Source of the DNA: Mitsuaria sp. GD03876
GTDB lineage: Bacteria; Pseudomonadota; Gammaproteobacteria; Burkholderiales; Burkholderiaceae_C
Length of the DNA: 64,000 bases
Direction of reading: 5' to 3'
NCBI RefSeq assembly: GCF_029840635.1
Contig: NZ_JAOCCU010000028.1
Location: forward strand, 18,602 to 82,601
Below the pieces are notes generated by a model that worked only from the letters and a program-made list of their open reading frames with translations, was not told where the DNA came from and made no database searches. Both the position numbers and the translations under genes were made by a program. Below are positions 9,293 to 19,529 of this stretch, piece by piece. The first letter of the stretch is position 1. The number at the start of each line of letters is the position of its first letter.

Positions 9293-9351
9293 GAGGCCGC
9301 AGCCTAGCGAATCCGGGGTCGTTCGACCATCGTGGTCTATGCTCGGCCCCC

Positions 9352-10467
9352 ATGCGCGCCAAGACCTCGACCTCGCTTCTCGCCCGCCTGCCGGCGGCCC
9401 TTCCGATCTGGACGCTGGCGGCGCCGCTGGCCGCGATCGTCGCGCTGCTGGGACTGACGGCCGGCGGCGAGTCGACGTTGGTGCTGGCCGTGGTCAGCGT
9501 GCTGCTGATCGCCGCGGTGCTGGCGGCGGTGCATCACGCGGAGGTCGTCGCGCATCGGGTCGGCGAGCCGTACGGCTCGCTGGTGCTGGCGGTGGCGGTG
9601 ACCATCATCGAGGTGGCGCTGATCGTGTCGCTGATGCTCGCCGGCGGCGAGGCCACCAACACGCTGGCGCGGGACACGGTGTTCTCCGCGATCATGATCG
9701 TCTGCAACGGCGTGCTGGGCCTGTGCATCCTGGTCGGCGGCTGGAAGCACCAGGAACTGGCCTTCCGCGTCGAGGGCACGAGCCCGACGCTGGCGGTGCT
9801 GGCCGCGCTGTCGGTGCTGACGCTGGTGCTGCCGGCCTTCACGACGAGCTCGGCGGGCCCGACCTTCACGACCACGCAGCTGCTGTTCGCCGGCGGCGTG
9901 TCGCTGGTGCTCTACGGGGCCTTCGTGTTCGTGCAGGCGGTGCGGCACCGCGACTACTTCCTGCCGGTGGCTGGCGTCGACGACCAGGACACCCATGCCG
10001 AGCCGCCGAGCTGGCGCGTCGCGGGCGTGAGCCTGGCGCTGCTGCTGGTGTGCCTGGTCGGCGTGGTGGGCCTGGCCAAGCTGCTGGCGCCGACGATCGA
10101 ACGCGGCGTGCATGCGATCGGCGCGCCGCCGTCGCTGGTGGGCGTGATCGTGGCGATGCTGGTGCTGCTGCCCGAGACGGTGGCGGCGGTGCGCGCGGCG
10201 CTGCACAACCGGCTGCAGACCAGCCTGAACCTCGCGCTGGGATCGGGGCTGGCGAGCATCGGCCTGACGATCCCGACGGTGGCGGTGCTGTCGCCGCTGT
10301 TCCCGCACTCGCTGGTGCTGGGGCTGACGCCGCTGAGCATGGTGCTGCTGTTCCTGACCTTCATCGTCGGCGCGCTGACGCTGGGCGGCGGCCGGGCGAC
10401 GGTGCTGCAGGGGGCGGTGCACATGGTGGTGTTCATCGTGTTCCTGTTCCTGGCGGTCATCCCCTGA
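9352..10467 (+). CDS. chaA: Ca2+:H+ antiporter, ChaA type (CaCA superfamily)
   Basis: 371 residues with about eleven transmembrane segments. Two CaCA-type alpha repeats are seen: GEPYGSLVLAVAVTIIEVAL in the first half and LVLLPETVAAVRAALHNRLQ in the second. Their acidic residues (E in the TIIE and LPE contexts) bind the cation. This matches ChaA-type cation/proton antiporters of the inner membrane, which expel Ca2+, and in some bacteria Na+/K+, at high pH. It is monocistronic and followed by a strong stem-loop. Confidence 0.85.
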   Translation: MRAKTSTSLLARLPAALPIWTLAAPLAAIVALLGLTAGGESTLVLAVVSVLLIAAVLAAVHHAEVVAHRVGEPYGSLVLAVAVTIIEVALIVSLMLAGGEATNTLARDTVFSAIMIVCNGVLGLCILVGGWKHQELAFRVEGTSPTLAVLAALSVLTLVLPAFTTSSAGPTFTTTQLLFAGGVSLVLYGAFVFVQAVRHRDYFLPVAGVDDQDTHAEPPSWRVAGVSLALLLVCLVGVVGLAKLLAPTIERGVHAIGAPPSLVGVIVAMLVLLPETVAAVRAALHNRLQTSLNLALGSGLASIGLTIPTVAVLSPLFPHSLVLGLTPLSMVLLFLTFIVGALTLGGGRATVLQGAVHMVVFIVFLFLAVIP

Positions 10468-10509
10468 TCGCGATCGCGCCGGCCATCGCGCCGGTCAAGC
10501 CGGAATGAA

Positions 10510-10533
10510 GAAGGCCGCCCTCGGGCGGCCTTC
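10510..10533. terminator. bidirectional stem-loop between chaA and nifQ-like gene
   Basis: A 10-bp perfect stem (gaaggccgcc / ggcggccttc) with a 4-base ctcg loop lies between two convergent genes. T residues follow only loosely (tgcttc), so it may serve both strands as a weak or factor-assisted terminator. Confidence 0.6.
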
Positions 10534-10553
10534 GTGCTTCCTGGGGCGACGCG

Positions 10554-11120
10554 TCAGGCGGCGCCGGCGGCATCGATGCCCACGAGGCGCACCGTCGACT
10601 GCGGATCGTCCATGCAGACGGAGACCTCGGGGCAGCCGTCGCACTTGGGTGGGCGCAGGCCGGGCCGGCCGAGCGACTCGCCCAGGCTCAGGAACAGGTG
10701 GCGCTTCCAGCGCAGTTGCCGCGTGTTGCTGTCGTGCAGCGTGGGGAAGGCCAGCCGCAGCAGGCGCGAGACCTGCGGGCGTTCCGCCAGGCCGAGGTCC
10801 TGCCACAGGTGGTGGCTGCCCATGCAGGCGCTGGCGAGCCAGCCGCACAGGCGCGCGTGCGACGAGTCCTTGCGCGCCCGGTGCTGGAGCAGGAAGCGGT
10901 AGAGCGGGCCGGCCAGTGCGCCCGGGTCGGCCGCGTTGGGCGGGAAGTCGCCGGCATCGGTCCGCGACTGGACATGGTGGCCGACGACGGCGAACAGGTC
11001 GCGGTCGGCCTCGTCCCAGTGACGGGGCGCATCGGCCTGGAGCCGCCTCAGAGCGGCTTGATCTCGATCCGGCTGAGCCACGGGAGGTCCTTCGGTCGGC
11101 TGCGCAAGTTGGAACGCCAT
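10554..11120 (-). CDS. nifQ: NifQ family protein (molybdenum-handling)
   Basis: 188 residues. The stretch ACMGSHHLWQDLGLAERP, then FPTLHDSNTRQLRWKRHLF, and a C-terminal Cys cluster KCDGCPEVSVC is the NifQ pattern. NifQ carries an Fe-S/Mo cluster and donates molybdenum for FeMo-cofactor. The family motif is Cx4Cx2Cx5C; here the first Cys position is Leu (LRPPKC), leaving Cx2Cx5C. No other nif gene is in the window, but molybdoenzyme genes (nasA) lie 23 kb away. A role in Mo supply to nitrate reductase is speculation. A ~25-residue tail follows the last Cys. Confidence 0.75.
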   Translation of the reverse strand: MAFQLAQPTEGPPVAQPDRDQAALRRLQADAPRHWDEADRDLFAVVGHHVQSRTDAGDFPPNAADPGALAGPLYRFLLQHRARKDSSHARLCGWLASACMGSHHLWQDLGLAERPQVSRLLRLAFPTLHDSNTRQLRWKRHLFLSLGESLGRPGLRPPKCDGCPEVSVCMDDPQSTVRLVGIDAAGAA

Positions 11121-11167
11121 CGAGGCTCCCTCGTTGAGACGCGCCGAGCGCGTCGACGGCGAAATAT

Positions 11168-11179
11168 ATATCCGGATAT
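11168..11179. promoter_or_regulatory. perfect 12-bp palindrome, possible operator of the TA-like pair
   Basis: The palindrome atatccggatat is embedded in an A/T-rich island (gaaatatatat...) unlike the surrounding DNA. It lies about 60 bases before the likely start of the toxin-like gene. Type II antitoxins with ribbon-helix-helix domains bind such short palindromes to repress their own operon. The assignment is by position only. Confidence 0.45.
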
Positions 11180-11237
11180 GGCGATGGAAGAGAACCGACT
11201 AGCGCTGGGAGAGAAAGACGGCGGAGCGGTGTCTGGA

Positions 11238-11672
11238 ATGGGAAACAGCATGTCCTCGCTGATCCTCGAACTTGACGAATGCGTGGTCCGGAGTCGACCG
11301 ACAACTTGCGTTGTCGATGCCGTTCAAAACAATACGACGTTTTTCGTACACTACGGGCGCGGCGTGGCTGGACCAAAGGGATACAGGGCGGTGAAGCAGG
11401 CGGTCCTACGTGCGCTTCAGTCGGGAGAGGTCCAGCATGAGGTGCGGGAGAACTTCGACGAGAAGAACCTGCTTGGCTGCGGAGAAGTCAGCGTGGATGA
11501 AGTCATCAGCATCGTCAAGGCAAGCCGCGGAACAGACTACTCGTGTTCTCCGCTGCATGCAGACGCCAGCTGCGACTGTCATTTACTCAAGACGCGCGGC
11601 TGGTATGTGAAGTTCTACTTTCTGGAACCTCACGCCGTGTTCATCAGTGTTCACCGGACGAGAGTGCCATGA
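11238..11672 (+). CDS. MqsR-like putative toxin
   Basis: 144 residues from ATG 11238; ATG 11250 (MSSLILELDECVV) is equally possible, and an in-frame ATG at 11178 overlaps the palindrome and is less likely. The layout resembles MqsR/RelE-fold mRNA interferases: an early helix (YRAVKQAVLRALQSGEVQ), then EVISIVKASRGTDYSCSPLHAD, and a final strand pair GWYVKFYFLEP-AVFISVHRT. The last recalls the YLKI/VxISFK ending of MqsR. Identity is too low to be sure by eye. Codon and base use are clearly less GC-rich than in flanking genes. Its stop overlaps the next start (ATGA), as in toxin-antitoxin pairs. Confidence 0.5.
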   Translation: MGNSMSSLILELDECVVRSRPTTCVVDAVQNNTTFFVHYGRGVAGPKGYRAVKQAVLRALQSGEVQHEVRENFDEKNLLGCGEVSVDEVISIVKASRGTDYSCSPLHADASCDCHLLKTRGWYVKFYFLEPHAVFISVHRTRVP

Positions 11673-12283
11673 GGATCTTTGAAGTGGGCGAGCACAGCAA
11701 GGCGTTCTGCCATGACTGTGGCAAGGTGGTTCGGACGACGTTCTCCCGAAGGGATGTCGCTTTCAATGATGGGAAGGGCACCGCCAGGGATGTTCTGGTC
11801 GGTGTTTGCGATGAATGCGATCGGACGGTTAGCGTGCCACACCAATCGGCTCCCGCGTTGTCCAGGGCGAGGAAGGCCGCGGCACAGGCCATCGAGGCCA
11901 ACCTTCCGGCTGCATACATCGATGTTCTGGATTGCGCTGTGCACCGGATCGACAGTCAGGCATCCACGGATTTTCGGCGGGCTCTGGTGACCTACTTCGT
12001 CCACAAGATCGCAGTGGATGCCCGTGGAGGAGCGTTGCTGCTGCTGACGCACCGCAAGGCGGTGGCGCGCTTTCCGGAGGAGCGAGGAATCGTCCGCAGG
12101 CGTCTGTCGATGAAGGTGCCGCCTCGAGTGACGGAAGATTTCAGAAGGCTGGAGGCCTCGACTGAACTGAACACCACGGAGCTTCTGAAATCCGTGGTGT
12201 TCCTGATTCAGATCCGAGTGCTCGACGAGTCTCGTCCTCGGTTGCTGGACGAGCTGCGGGCACTCTCGGCCATCTGGGCCTGA
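11669..12283 (+). CDS. zinc-ribbon protein with C-terminal ribbon-helix-helix-like segment (putative antitoxin)
   Basis: 204 residues. Residues ~13-60 form a zinc ribbon (FCHDCGKVVRTTF ... VGVCDECDRTV; CxxC twice), resembling the YgiT/MqsA N-terminal domain that binds MqsR. Instead of the helix-turn-helix of MqsA, the C-terminal part has RLSMKVPPRVTEDFRRLEAS followed by a second helix. This is laid out like a ribbon-helix-helix strand and two helices. The middle (about 80-150) matches nothing I recognise. Low GC and the 4-base overlap with the preceding gene support a transferred two-gene module. Antitoxin role is inference. Confidence 0.5.
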   Translation: MRIFEVGEHSKAFCHDCGKVVRTTFSRRDVAFNDGKGTARDVLVGVCDECDRTVSVPHQSAPALSRARKAAAQAIEANLPAAYIDVLDCAVHRIDSQASTDFRRALVTYFVHKIAVDARGGALLLLTHRKAVARFPEERGIVRRRLSMKVPPRVTEDFRRLEASTELNTTELLKSVVFLIQIRVLDESRPRLLDELRALSAIWA

Positions 12284-12301
12284 CGCCCCTCTCCCAGCCT
12301 C

Positions 12302-13852
12302 TCACGCCGCCAGCCTGAATGCGCTCACCAGCGCGTTCAGCTGCTCCGCCTGCGAGCGCAGGCTGCCGGCCGCCGCGGCCGATTCCTCGACCAGCGCGGC
12401 GTTCTGCTGCGTCATCTCGTCCAGCCGCTGCACCGCCACGTTGACCTGGCCGATGCCGTCCTTCTGCTCGGCCGCCGCGGTCGCGATCTCGCCGACGATG
12501 TCGGCCACCCGGCGCACGCCCTGCACGATCTCGCCCATCGCCTCGCCCGCGTCCCGCACCAGCCGCGTGCCCGTGTCCACGCGCGACACGCTCTCGCCGA
12601 TCAGCGTCTTGATCTCCTTGGCCGCCGCCGCCGAGCGCTGCGCCAGCCCCCGCACCTCGCCCGCCACCACGGCGAAACCGCGTCCCTGCTCGCCCGCCCG
12701 CGCCGCCTCGACCGCCGCGTTCAATGCCAGGATGTTGGTCTGGAACGCGATCCCGTCGATCACGCCGATGATGTCGTTGATGCGCCGCGAGCTCGACTCG
12801 ATCTGCTGCATCACCTCCACCACCTCGCCCACCACCTCGCCGCCCTTGGACGCCGACGCCCGCGTCGCGCCGACCAGCGCGTTGGCCTGCTGCGCCGAGC
12901 TCGCCGTGTGCGCCACCGTCCCCGTCAGCTGCTCCATCGACGAGGCCGTCTCCTGCAGGTTCGACGCCGTCGCCTCGGTGCGCGCCGACAGGTCCTGGTT
13001 GCCGGTGGCGATCTCGCGCGTGGCGACGTTGATCGTCTCCGTACCCTCGCGCACCTGCCGGACCATGCGCCGCAGCGAGTCCTGCATCGCGCTGAGCTCG
13101 CGCAGCAGCACGCCGATCTCGTCGCTGCGGTCGACGTGGATGTCCTGGCTCAGGTCGCCGCTGGCGATCGTCTGCGCCACCGCGCCGGCCCGCACCATCG
13201 GCGCGCGCACCGACTGCGTCACCCGCCACGCGATGAACACGCCCATCGCGACCGCCAGGCCGGTCAGCGCCAGCATCAGCGCCGCGGCCTCGTTGGCCTG
13301 GGTGCGCTGGCGCGCCGCGAAGGCATCGGTGTCCTCGCTGATCAGCGTCACCAGCTTCTCGACCGAGGCCAGGTAGCTCGAGGCCGCCGGGATCAGCGTC
13401 TGGTCCACCTGCCGCGCGCCGGCTGCCGGATCGGCCTTGATCGCGGCCATCACGCCCTTGCGGATGTCGACGTAGCGCTGCCGCTCCGCGGCGATCACCG
13501 GCAGCTGGGTCCGCTGCTCCGGATCGTCGATCGCCTGTTCCAGGTCGGCCTGCAGCTTGTTGATGCGCTCGGTGGTCCGCGTCATCTCGCCGGACAGGAA
13601 ACCCGACAGCCCCTCGTGGCCGCCGGACTTGGCCATCGCCATCACGCGGTTGAGGTTGAGCTCGGTCGCCGCGCGCCAGTTCGTGGCCATCAGCCGGCGC
13701 TGCTCGAGCGCGTGGAGCTGCTCGCCCAGCCGCACCATCTCGCGCAGCTTCACCACCCCGACGCCGGTCATCAGGGCCGCCATCGCGAGCACCGTCGCGA
13801 AGCCGACCTGGAGCAGTGTCGTGATCTTCATCCGGTTCAGCGCGTGCAGCAT
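12302..13852 (-). CDS. methyl-accepting chemotaxis protein
   Basis: 516 residues from ATG 13852 (MLHALNRMK). TM1 is at about residues 10-32, followed by a ~150-residue periplasmic four-helix-bundle sensor. TM2 is at about 185-208, then a HAMP domain ([14 protein letters not shown]) and the cytoplasmic signalling helices. The hairpin tip is [28 protein letters not shown], which binds CheA and CheW. It ends in FRLAA with no CheR-tethering pentapeptide. Ligand unknown. It is one of three receptors in the window that share this design, probably recent paralogues. Confidence 0.9.
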   Translation of the reverse strand: MLHALNRMKITTLLQVGFATVLAMAALMTGVGVVKLREMVRLGEQLHALEQRRLMATNWRAATELNLNRVMAMAKSGGHEGLSGFLSGEMTRTTERINKLQADLEQAIDDPEQRTQLPVIAAERQRYVDIRKGVMAAIKADPAAGARQVDQTLIPAASSYLASVEKLVTLISEDTDAFAARQRTQANEAAALMLALTGLAVAMGVFIAWRVTQSVRAPMVRAGAVAQTIASGDLSQDIHVDRSDEIGVLLRELSAMQDSLRRMVRQVREGTETINVATREIATGNQDLSARTEATASNLQETASSMEQLTGTVAHTASSAQQANALVGATRASASKGGEVVGEVVEVMQQIESSSRRINDIIGVIDGIAFQTNILALNAAVEAARAGEQGRGFAVVAGEVRGLAQRSAAAAKEIKTLIGESVSRVDTGTRLVRDAGEAMGEIVQGVRRVADIVGEIATAAAEQKDGIGQVNVAVQRLDEMTQQNAALVEESAAAAGSLRSQAEQLNALVSAFRLAA

Positions 13853-13981
13853 GACGGACTCCCGACGAGCCAAGGGTGCGGTCGATTATGGGAGTGCCCC
13901 CCGGGCGGGGCAAGGCGGCGCGCGGCCGCCCCCCGCGCTTGCAGGTGGGCGGGGCCGGGTCGTGCCCGTGGCGGGCCGTCG

Positions 13982-14335
13982 TCAGCCGAGGTAGAAGAAG
14001 ATCGCCTTGCAGCCGCTGTTGCGGCCGTAAATGCGGATCGGCGTGCCGGTGGTCTTGGCGGCGACCAGCGCCGCGTAGACCGCCTTGACATTGGCCTGGC
14101 GCGCCGCGTTGTCGCTCTGGCTGCCTTCGTAGGTGAGCCAGGTGCCGCTGCCGCAGCTGCCGGCGTTGCCCTCGACGGCGAAGAGGATGCGGTCCGGCAT
14201 GTAGGTGACCTCCATCGCGATCACGTTGGTGCCGATCACCGACCAGTCGTAGCCTGGGTCGCCCTGGGCCTGGCCGGCGGGCAGGAAGCCCAGCGTCAAT
14301 GCGGCGGCGCCGCAGGCGCGAATGAATCCGATCAT
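13982..14335 (-). CDS. small secreted protein of unknown function
   Basis: 117 residues with a clear signal peptide (MIGFIRACGAAALTLGFLPAGQAQ, cleavage after GQA or AQ). The mature part, about 93 residues, has Cys in GSCGSG and in RNSGCKAIFFYLG, which could form one disulfide. The ending (TGTPIRIYGRNSGCKAI) resembles small exported beta-rich proteins common in Proteobacteria. I cannot name a function. It sits alone between two chemoreceptor genes on the same strand. Confidence 0.65.
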   Translation of the reverse strand: MIGFIRACGAAALTLGFLPAGQAQGDPGYDWSVIGTNVIAMEVTYMPDRILFAVEGNAGSCGSGTWLTYEGSQSDNAARQANVKAVYAALVAAKTTGTPIRIYGRNSGCKAIFFYLG

Positions 14336-14417
14336 GGTGTCCTCCCTCTGGACGCGCCGTCCGGCGCGCCGCGATCGCGACGCTGTCCCGGCGGCGGGCG
14401 CAAGGATAACCAGACCC

Positions 14418-15962
14418 TCAGGCCAGCCGGAACACCCGCACCAGCTCCGCCAGCTCCTGCGCCTGCTGCTGCAGGCTGTCCGCGGCGGCGCTGCTTTCCT
14501 CGACCAGCGCGGCGTTCTGCTGCGTCACCTGGTCCAGCTGCGTCACCGCCTGGCCGATCTGCACGATGCCGCGCGTCTGCTCCTGGCTCGCCGACGAGAT
14601 CTCCCCGATCAGCACGCTGACCTGCCGCACCTGCTCGACGATGCCCTGCATCGCCGCGCCGGCCTCGTCCGCCAGGCCCGATCCCGACTGCACCTGCTCG
14701 ACGCTGCGGCCGATCAGCGCCTTGATCTCGCGCGCCGCCTGCGCCGAGCGCTGCGCCAGCCCGCGCACTTCGGAGGCGACCACCGCGAAGCCCTTGCCCT
14801 GCTCGCCGGCGCGCGCCGCCTCCACCGCCGCGTTCAGCGCCAGGATGTTGGTCTGGAACGCGATCCCGTCGATGACGCCGATGATGTCGGCGATCTGCCG
14901 CGACGAGGTGCTGATGTCCTGCATCGTGCGCACCACCTGCTGCACCACGCCGCCGCCCTGGCCGGCGGCCTCGGCGGCGCGCGTGGCCAGCGCATCGGCC
15001 TGGCCGGCGGTGGAGGCGTTGTTCTGCACCGTGCTCGACAGCTCCTCCATCGACGCCGCCGTCTGCTGCAGGCTGCTGGCCTGCTGCTCGGTGCGCTGGC
15101 TCAGGTCCAGGCTGCCGGTGGCGATCTCGCTGGAGCCGGTGGCGATGCTCTCGCTGCTGTTGCGCACGCGGCTGACGATGTCGCGCAGCGAGCCCGCCAT
15201 CGCGCCCAGCGCCGCGATCAGCCGCGCGGCCTCGTCCTGGCCGGGCTGCGCGTCGCGGCTGCGCAGGTCGCCCTGCGCGACGGCCTCGGCGAAATGCACC
15301 GCCTCCTGCATCGGCGCGGTGATCGAGCGTGTTGTCATCAGCCCGGCGACCAGCGCGATCGCCACGGCGGCGACCGCCGCGGCCAGGCTCCAGCCGCGCA
15401 CCGTCGCGGCGGTCGCTTCCGCCGCGCGGTAGGACTCCGCGCCGACCCGCACCTGCAGCGCCAGCAGCGCGTCGATCGCGGTCTTGGCCCGCGCGCCCAG
15501 CGTCACGATGCGCTCGCCGTAGATCGCCTGCGCGCGCGCCACGTCGCCGGCCCGCGCCGCGTCGCGCGCCGGCAGCAGCCCCTGCTGGACGTACTGGCCC
15601 CGCACCTCGGCGAAGGCGGCGGCGAGCTGCTTCTCCTCCTCGGTCAGGTAGGTGGACATGTAGTCCTTCCACAGCCCGGTGATCGTGGCGACGTTGGCCT
15701 GCAGCTGCGTGTCCAGCGCGGGCAGCTGCGCCGGGTCGCGGATCATCTCGGTGACCAGGATCCGGTTGCGCAGCATCAGGCTGTCGATGTCGCCGATCTG
15801 CTTGAGCGGGATCGTGCGGTCCTCGTAGATCGTCTTCAGGTCGGCGAAGACCCGGCCGCTGCCCAGCACGCCGAGCGCCGAGACCGCGAGGATCAGCAGC
15901 AGCATCAGGCCGAAGGCGAGCGACAGGCGTGCTCCGGTGGCGAAACGGCGCAGGAAGGTCAT
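14418..15962 (-). CDS. methyl-accepting chemotaxis protein
   Basis: 514 residues. TM1 is at about residues 12-33. A four-helix-bundle (4HB/Tar-like) ligand domain follows, with the typical [19 protein letters not shown] start. TM2 is at ~190-212, then HAMP ([10 protein letters not shown]) and signalling helices with tip [20 protein letters not shown]. It ends ...LVRVFRLA with no methyltransferase-tether pentapeptide. The start at 15962 ([10 protein letters not shown]) puts positive charges directly before TM1. Further upstream ATGs at 16040 and 16068 lack such logic. Ligand unknown. Confidence 0.9.
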   Translation of the reverse strand: MTFLRRFATGARLSLAFGLMLLLILAVSALGVLGSGRVFADLKTIYEDRTIPLKQIGDIDSLMLRNRILVTEMIRDPAQLPALDTQLQANVATITGLWKDYMSTYLTEEEKQLAAAFAEVRGQYVQQGLLPARDAARAGDVARAQAIYGERIVTLGARAKTAIDALLALQVRVGAESYRAAEATAATVRGWSLAAAVAAVAIALVAGLMTTRSITAPMQEAVHFAEAVAQGDLRSRDAQPGQDEAARLIAALGAMAGSLRDIVSRVRNSSESIATGSSEIATGSLDLSQRTEQQASSLQQTAASMEELSSTVQNNASTAGQADALATRAAEAAGQGGGVVQQVVRTMQDISTSSRQIADIIGVIDGIAFQTNILALNAAVEAARAGEQGKGFAVVASEVRGLAQRSAQAAREIKALIGRSVEQVQSGSGLADEAGAAMQGIVEQVRQVSVLIGEISSASQEQTRGIVQIGQAVTQLDQVTQQNAALVEESSAAADSLQQQAQELAELVRVFRLA

Positions 15963-16069
15963 GGCGGTCTCCAGCGGGTCTAGCGATCGACGTCCCCGGT
16001 CCCGATTGCACGACAGCCGCCGGCGCAAGGGAAGCCCCATGGACCGGGGGCGGCGCCGGCGCCGCCATG

Positions 16070-16096
16070 AAAAAAGGGCCCGTGAAGGGCCCTTCG
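16070..16096 (-). terminator. intrinsic terminator of icmF
   Basis: Read on the minus strand, an 8-bp stem (aagggccc / gggccctt) with a 5-base loop at 16074-16094 runs into TTTTT. It lies 18 bases after the icmF stop, a good Rho-independent terminator. Confidence 0.8.
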
Positions 16097-16113
16097 CGCC
16101 GGCCGCCAGGGCC

Positions 16114-19100
16114 TCACATGCTGCGCCGGTACTGGCCGCCGACCTCGAACAGCGCCGCCGTGATCTGCCCCAGCGAGCACACCCGCACCGCGTCCATCAG
16201 CACGTCGAAGACGTTGCCGTTGTCGATCACCGCCTGCTGCAGCCGCTTGAGCATCGCCGGCGCCTCGCCGGCATGGCGCGCGTGGAAGTCGCCCAGGCGC
16301 GTCAGCTGGCCCTGCTTCTCCTCCTCGGTGGAGCGCGCCAGCTCGATGTGGTCCGGCACCGGCTCGCCGTGCGGGTTGCGGAAGGTGTTGACGCCGATGA
16401 TCGGGTACTCGCCGGTGTGCTTGAGCATCTCGTAGTGCATCGACTCCTCCTGGATCTTGCCGCGCTGGTAGCCGGTCTCCATCGCGCCCAGGACGCCGCC
16501 GCGCTCGGCGATGCGCTCGAACTCCGCCAGCACCGCCTCCTCGACCAGCTCGGTCATCTCCTCGACGATGAACGCGCCCTGGCTCGGGTTCTCGTTCTTC
16601 GCCAGGCCCCACTCGCGGTTGATGATCAGCTGGATCGCCATCGCGCGGCGCACCGATTCCTCGGTCGGCGTGGTGATCGCCTCGTCGTAGGCGTTGGTGT
16701 GCAGCGAGTTGCAGTTGTCGTAGATCGCGATCAGCGCCTGCAGCGTGGTGCGGATGTCGTTGAAGGCGATCTCCTGCGCGTGCAGCGAGCGGCCCGAGGT
16801 CTGGATGTGGTACTTCAGCTTCTGGCTGCGCTCGTTGGCGCCGTACTTGTCGCGCATCGCCACCGCCCAGATGCGCCGCGCCACGCGGCCCAGCACCGTG
16901 TACTCCGGGTCCATGCCGTTGCTGAAGAAGAAGCTCAGGTTGGGCGCGAAGTCGTCGATGTGCATGCCGCGCGCCAGATACGCCTCCACGAAGGTGAAGC
17001 CGTTGGACAGCGTGAACGCCAGCTGCGAGATCGGGTTCGCGCCGGCCTCGGCGATGTGATACCCGCTGATCGAGACCGAATAGAAGTTGCGCACGTCGTG
17101 GTTGACGAAGTACTGCGCGATGTCGCCCATCACCTTCAGCGAGAACTCGGTCGAGAAGATGCAGGTGTTCTGCCCCTGGTCCTCCTTGAGGATGTCGGCC
17201 TGCACCGTGCCGCGCACGTTCGCCAGCACCCAGGCGCGCACCTTGGCGGCCTCGTCGGCGGTGGGCGCGCGGCCGTTGTCGGACTGGAACTTCGCCAGCT
17301 GCTGGTCGATCGCGGTGTTCATGAACATCGCCAGGATCGACGGCGCCGGGCCGTTGATCGTCATCGACACCGAGGTGGTCGGGCTGCACAGGTCGAAGCC
17401 GTCGTACAGGACCTTCATGTCGTCCAGCGTCGCGATGCTGACGCCGGAGTTGCCGACCTTGCCGTAGATGTCGGGCCGCGGCGCGGGATCGGCGCCGTAG
17501 AGCGTCACCGAGTCGAAGGCCGTCGACAGCCGCTTGGCCGGCATGCCCTCGGACACCAGCTTGAAGCGCCGGTTGGTGCGGAAGGCGTCGCCCTCGCCGG
17601 CGAACATGCGGGTCGGGTCCTCGCCCTCGCGCTTGAACGCGAACACGCCGGCCGTGTACGGGAAGCTGCCCGGCACGTTCTCCAGCATCAGCCACTTCAG
17701 CAGCTCGCCCTGGTCCTCGTACGGCGGCAGCACCACCTTGCGGACCTTGGTGCCCGACAGCGACGTCGACACCAGCGAGGTGCGGATCTCCTTGTCGCGG
17801 ATCTTCACCACGTACTCGTCGCCGGCGTAGGCCTTCTGCATGTCCGGCCACTGCGCCAGCAGCTGGCGCGCGTCGGCGTCCAGCTTCGCCTGGCGCGCGG
17901 TGGCCAGCGCCTCCAGCGAGGACAGCGCGGCGGCGTTCGCGGCGGCGTCGGCCTGGCCGAGCATCGCGGCGCTGGCGCCCAGCTGCTGGATCTCGCGGGC
18001 CAGCCGGGCCTGCGCGCGGGCGCGCTTCTTGTAGGCGCGCACGGTGTCGCCGATCTCGGCCAGGTAACGCGCGCGCGCCGGCGGCACGATCGGCGTCTGG
18101 TGCGTGCTGAAGCGGGTGTCGGCGATGGGCAGGCGGCCGTCGCGCAGCGGCAGGCCGAGCTCGGCCAGGCGCGGCTTGAGCGCCTGGTACAGCGCGGTGA
18201 CGCCGTCGTCGTTGAAGCGGCTGGCCATCGTGCCGAAGACCGGCATCTCCTCGGCGCGCTTGCCCCACGCTTCCTTGTTGCGCTGGACCTGCTTGGCGAC
18301 GTCGCGCCAGGCATCGGCCGCGCCCTTGCGGTCGAACTTGTTGATCGCGACGAACTCGGCGAAGTCCAGCATGTCGATCTTCTCGAGCTGGCTGGCGGCG
18401 CCGAACTCGGGCGTCATCACGTACATCGGCACGTCCACGTGCGGCACGATCGCCGCGTCGCCCTGGCCGATGCCGGAGGTCTCGACGATCACCAGGTCGA
18501 AGCCGGCGACCTTGGCCGCGGCGATCACGTCGGGCAGCGCCTGCGAGATCTCCGAGCCGAAGTCGCGCGTGGCCAGCGAGCGCATGTACACGCGCTGGCC
18601 TTCGGCCCAGGGGCCGATCGCGTTCATGCGGATGCGGTCGCCCAGCAGCGCGCCGCCGCTCTTGCGGCGCGACGGGTCGATCGAGATCACGGCGATGCGC
18701 AGCGCGTCGTCCTGGTCCAGGCGCAGGCGGCGGATCAGCTCGTCGGTCAGCGAGGACTTGCCGGCGCCGCCGGTGCCGGTGATGCCCAGCACCGGCGTGC
18801 GCAGGTCCTTGGCGGCGCCGCGCAGCGCCTGCGTGAACGCGGCGTCGGCGCGGCCGTTCTCCAGCGCGGTGATGGCTTGCGCGAGCGCGCGCCAGGCCGG
18901 GCCGTCATGGCCCCGCAGCGCGGCGATGTCGGTGGGCGCGGTGGTGCCGGCTTCCTGGTCGCAGCGCATGACCATCTCGCCGATCATGCCCTGCAGGCCC
19001 ATGCGCTGGCCGTCCTCGGGGCTGAAGATGCGCACGCCGTGGTCGGCCAGGTCGCGGATCTCGGCCGGCACGATCACGCCGCCGCCGCCGCCGAAGACCT

Positions 19101-19407
19101 GGATGCCGTCGCCGCCGCGCTGGCGCAGCAGCTCGACCATGTACTTGAAGTATTCGACGTGGCCGCCCTGGTAGGAACTGACGGCGATGCCCTGCGCGTC
19201 CTCTTGCAGCGCAGCGGTGACGACCTCGTCCACCGAGCGGTTGTGGCCCAGGTGGATGACCTCCGCGCCCATGCTCTGCAGGATGCGCCGCATGATGTTG
19301 ATCGCCGCGTCGTGCCCGTCGAACAGGCTCGCGGCGGTCACGAAGCGGACCTTCTGGGTGGGGCGGTACTCGGCCAGGGCCTTGTACGCGGCGGACATCT
19401 CGGTCAT
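16114..19407 (-). CDS. icmF: fused isobutyryl-CoA mutase IcmF
   Basis: 1097 residues, the normal length of IcmF. Order: adenosylcobalamin-binding domain (about 18-145; [13 protein letters not shown] at 29-41), G-protein chaperone domain of MeaB type (about 205-430; P-loop [12 protein letters not shown] at 208-219), linker, then a TIM-barrel mutase domain. IcmF interconverts isobutyryl-CoA and n-butyryl-CoA with B12, and the fused GTPase protects or reloads the cofactor. Some members also act on pivalyl- or isovaleryl-CoA. Upstream lies a palindrome matching the LiuR-type operator near 62.95 kb, so induction by branched-chain acid catabolism is likely. Monocistronic, with its own terminator. 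Confidence 0.93.
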   Translation of the reverse strand: MTEMSAAYKALAEYRPTQKVRFVTAASLFDGHDAAINIMRRILQSMGAEVIHLGHNRSVDEVVTAALQEDAQGIAVSSYQGGHVEYFKYMVELLRQRGGDGIQVFGGGGGVIVPAEIRDLADHGVRIFSPEDGQRMGLQGMIGEMVMRCDQEAGTTAPTDIAALRGHDGPAWRALAQAITALENGRADAAFTQALRGAAKDLRTPVLGITGTGGAGKSSLTDELIRRLRLDQDDALRIAVISIDPSRRKSGGALLGDRIRMNAIGPWAEGQRVYMRSLATRDFGSEISQALPDVIAAAKVAGFDLVIVETSGIGQGDAAIVPHVDVPMYVMTPEFGAASQLEKIDMLDFAEFVAINKFDRKGAADAWRDVAKQVQRNKEAWGKRAEEMPVFGTMASRFNDDGVTALYQALKPRLAELGLPLRDGRLPIADTRFSTHQTPIVPPARARYLAEIGDTVRAYKKRARAQARLAREIQQLGASAAMLGQADAAANAAALSSLEALATARQAKLDADARQLLAQWPDMQKAYAGDEYVVKIRDKEIRTSLVSTSLSGTKVRKVVLPPYEDQGELLKWLMLENVPGSFPYTAGVFAFKREGEDPTRMFAGEGDAFRTNRRFKLVSEGMPAKRLSTAFDSVTLYGADPAPRPDIYGKVGNSGVSIATLDDMKVLYDGFDLCSPTTSVSMTINGPAPSILAMFMNTAIDQQLAKFQSDNGRAPTADEAAKVRAWVLANVRGTVQADILKEDQGQNTCIFSTEFSLKVMGDIAQYFVNHDVRNFYSVSISGYHIAEAGANPISQLAFTLSNGFTFVEAYLARGMHIDDFAPNLSFFFSNGMDPEYTVLGRVARRIWAVAMRDKYGANERSQKLKYHIQTSGRSLHAQEIAFNDIRTTLQALIAIYDNCNSLHTNAYDEAITTPTEESVRRAMAIQLIINREWGLAKNENPSQGAFIVEEMTELVEEAVLAEFERIAERGGVLGAMETGYQRGKIQEESMHYEMLKHTGEYPIIGVNTFRNPHGEPVPDHIELARSTEEEKQGQLTRLGDFHARHAGEAPAMLKRLQQAVIDNGNVFDVLMDAVRVCSLGQITAALFEVGGQYRRSM

Positions 19408-19529
19408 GACGGTTGTCTCCGGCTTTTGAGGCGCGGGCGCCCGCGGCCGGCAAGGGTGGGCCCGCCGCGGCGCCTGTCGTGATCGGCCCCTTCTGGGGGC
19501 CGAGTGTGCGCGTCGATTCTAGGTGCCGG

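Noticed and set aside
11299..11316. 7-bp inverted repeat cgacaac / gttgtcg within the toxin-like gene
   Set aside because: It lies inside the coding sequence for every plausible start. It may be a chance hairpin, and the upstream 12-bp palindrome is the better operator.
15937..19482. A very long open frame (about 1180 codons) on the plus strand opposite icmF
   Set aside because: It is the GC-rich antisense shadow of icmF: composition is dominated by Arg/Ala/His/Gln/Leu, with no domain, and the minus strand encodes a textbook IcmF.
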